A DNA stretch of 7,084 nucleotides. Origin: JAGMDK01 sp023128695 (GTDB lineage: Bacteria; Planctomycetota; Phycisphaerae; UBA1845; Fen-1342). Of the stretch, positions 7,014 through 7,084 are shown piece after piece (position 1 is the first letter of the stretch; every line of letters begins with the position of its first letter). The notes beneath the pieces are model-generated. The model worked only from the letters and a program-made list of their open reading frames with translations, was not told where the DNA came from and searched no databases. The stretch lies in contig DAOVQG010000246.1 of NCBI GenBank assembly GCA_030628805.1, positions 1 through 7,084 on the forward strand, given 5' to 3'. The translations under genes were made by a program, and so were the position numbers.

Positions 7014-7084
7014 GGTAAATAACACGTAATTTGTGACATGCGGCCGTCCAACGCTCGACTTTTTGGCTGAGCGCTGCTTACTAA
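7014..7084. other. Right edge, no gene seen
   Basis: No supported gene. There is one 5-bp inverted pair, cgctc (7052-7056) with gagcg (7069-7073), enclosing a TTTTT. It is too weak to name as a terminator or recombination site, and the window ends before any partner sequence could be seen. Confidence 0.4.

Noticed and set aside
6771..7025. An 84-codon minus-strand frame across the repeat element
   Set aside because: Most of it is translated repeat (TKSTKYTK, VVFVSFVV), with no family features.
7047..7053. gtccaac as an integron attC core site
   Set aside because: A single degenerate 7-mer with no matching partner core before the window ends; chance is the simpler explanation.

Overview
The window looks like a piece of a GC-rich bacterial chromosome, most likely from the Planctomycetota. 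That assignment is an inference. It rests on an FHA-GAF-histidine kinase of a type common in that phylum, the short palindrome cgcgggctgaagcccgcg, and an intergenic cluster of CACGAAG heptamers of a kind I associate with planctomycete and related genomes. No rRNA, tRNA or taxonomic marker outside the proteins is present.

Left part (1-2873): a conserved housekeeping pair on the + strand, rpsO (ribosomal protein S15) followed by pnp (polynucleotide phosphorylase). A plausible sigma70-type promoter lies at 76-104. A long leader follows, carrying a GC-rich palindrome, three tandem copies of a 26-bp unit and a small hairpin close to the rpsO ribosome binding site. The 149-nt rpsO-pnp spacer has inverted repeats but no T-run terminator, so the two genes are probably co-transcribed, as in many bacteria.

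Middle part (2874-5091): a hairpin-rich spacer leads to a small cold-shock-domain protein with a structured 5' leader and a strong Shine-Dalgarno. After 92 nt containing a strong hairpin comes a 556-residue soluble sensor kinase (FHA, GAF, dimerisation/H-box, ATPase) starting at TTG. No response regulator is in the window.

Right part (5088-7084): on the - strand, a gamma-class N6-adenine DNA methyltransferase of the kind found in type II restriction systems. It runs tail-to-tail into the kinase gene so that the two stop codons share one CTAG. Its GC content looks lower than that of its neighbours. A previously unlisted 53-codon reading frame ends 2 nt upstream of its ATG and may be a small partner or the C-terminal remnant of a longer gene, possibly the missing restriction enzyme. 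Upstream of that is a 152-bp bipartite element with two inverted arms, each holding three CACGAAG heptamers at 9-nt spacing. This right part looks like accessory DNA set against a conserved housekeeping locus.
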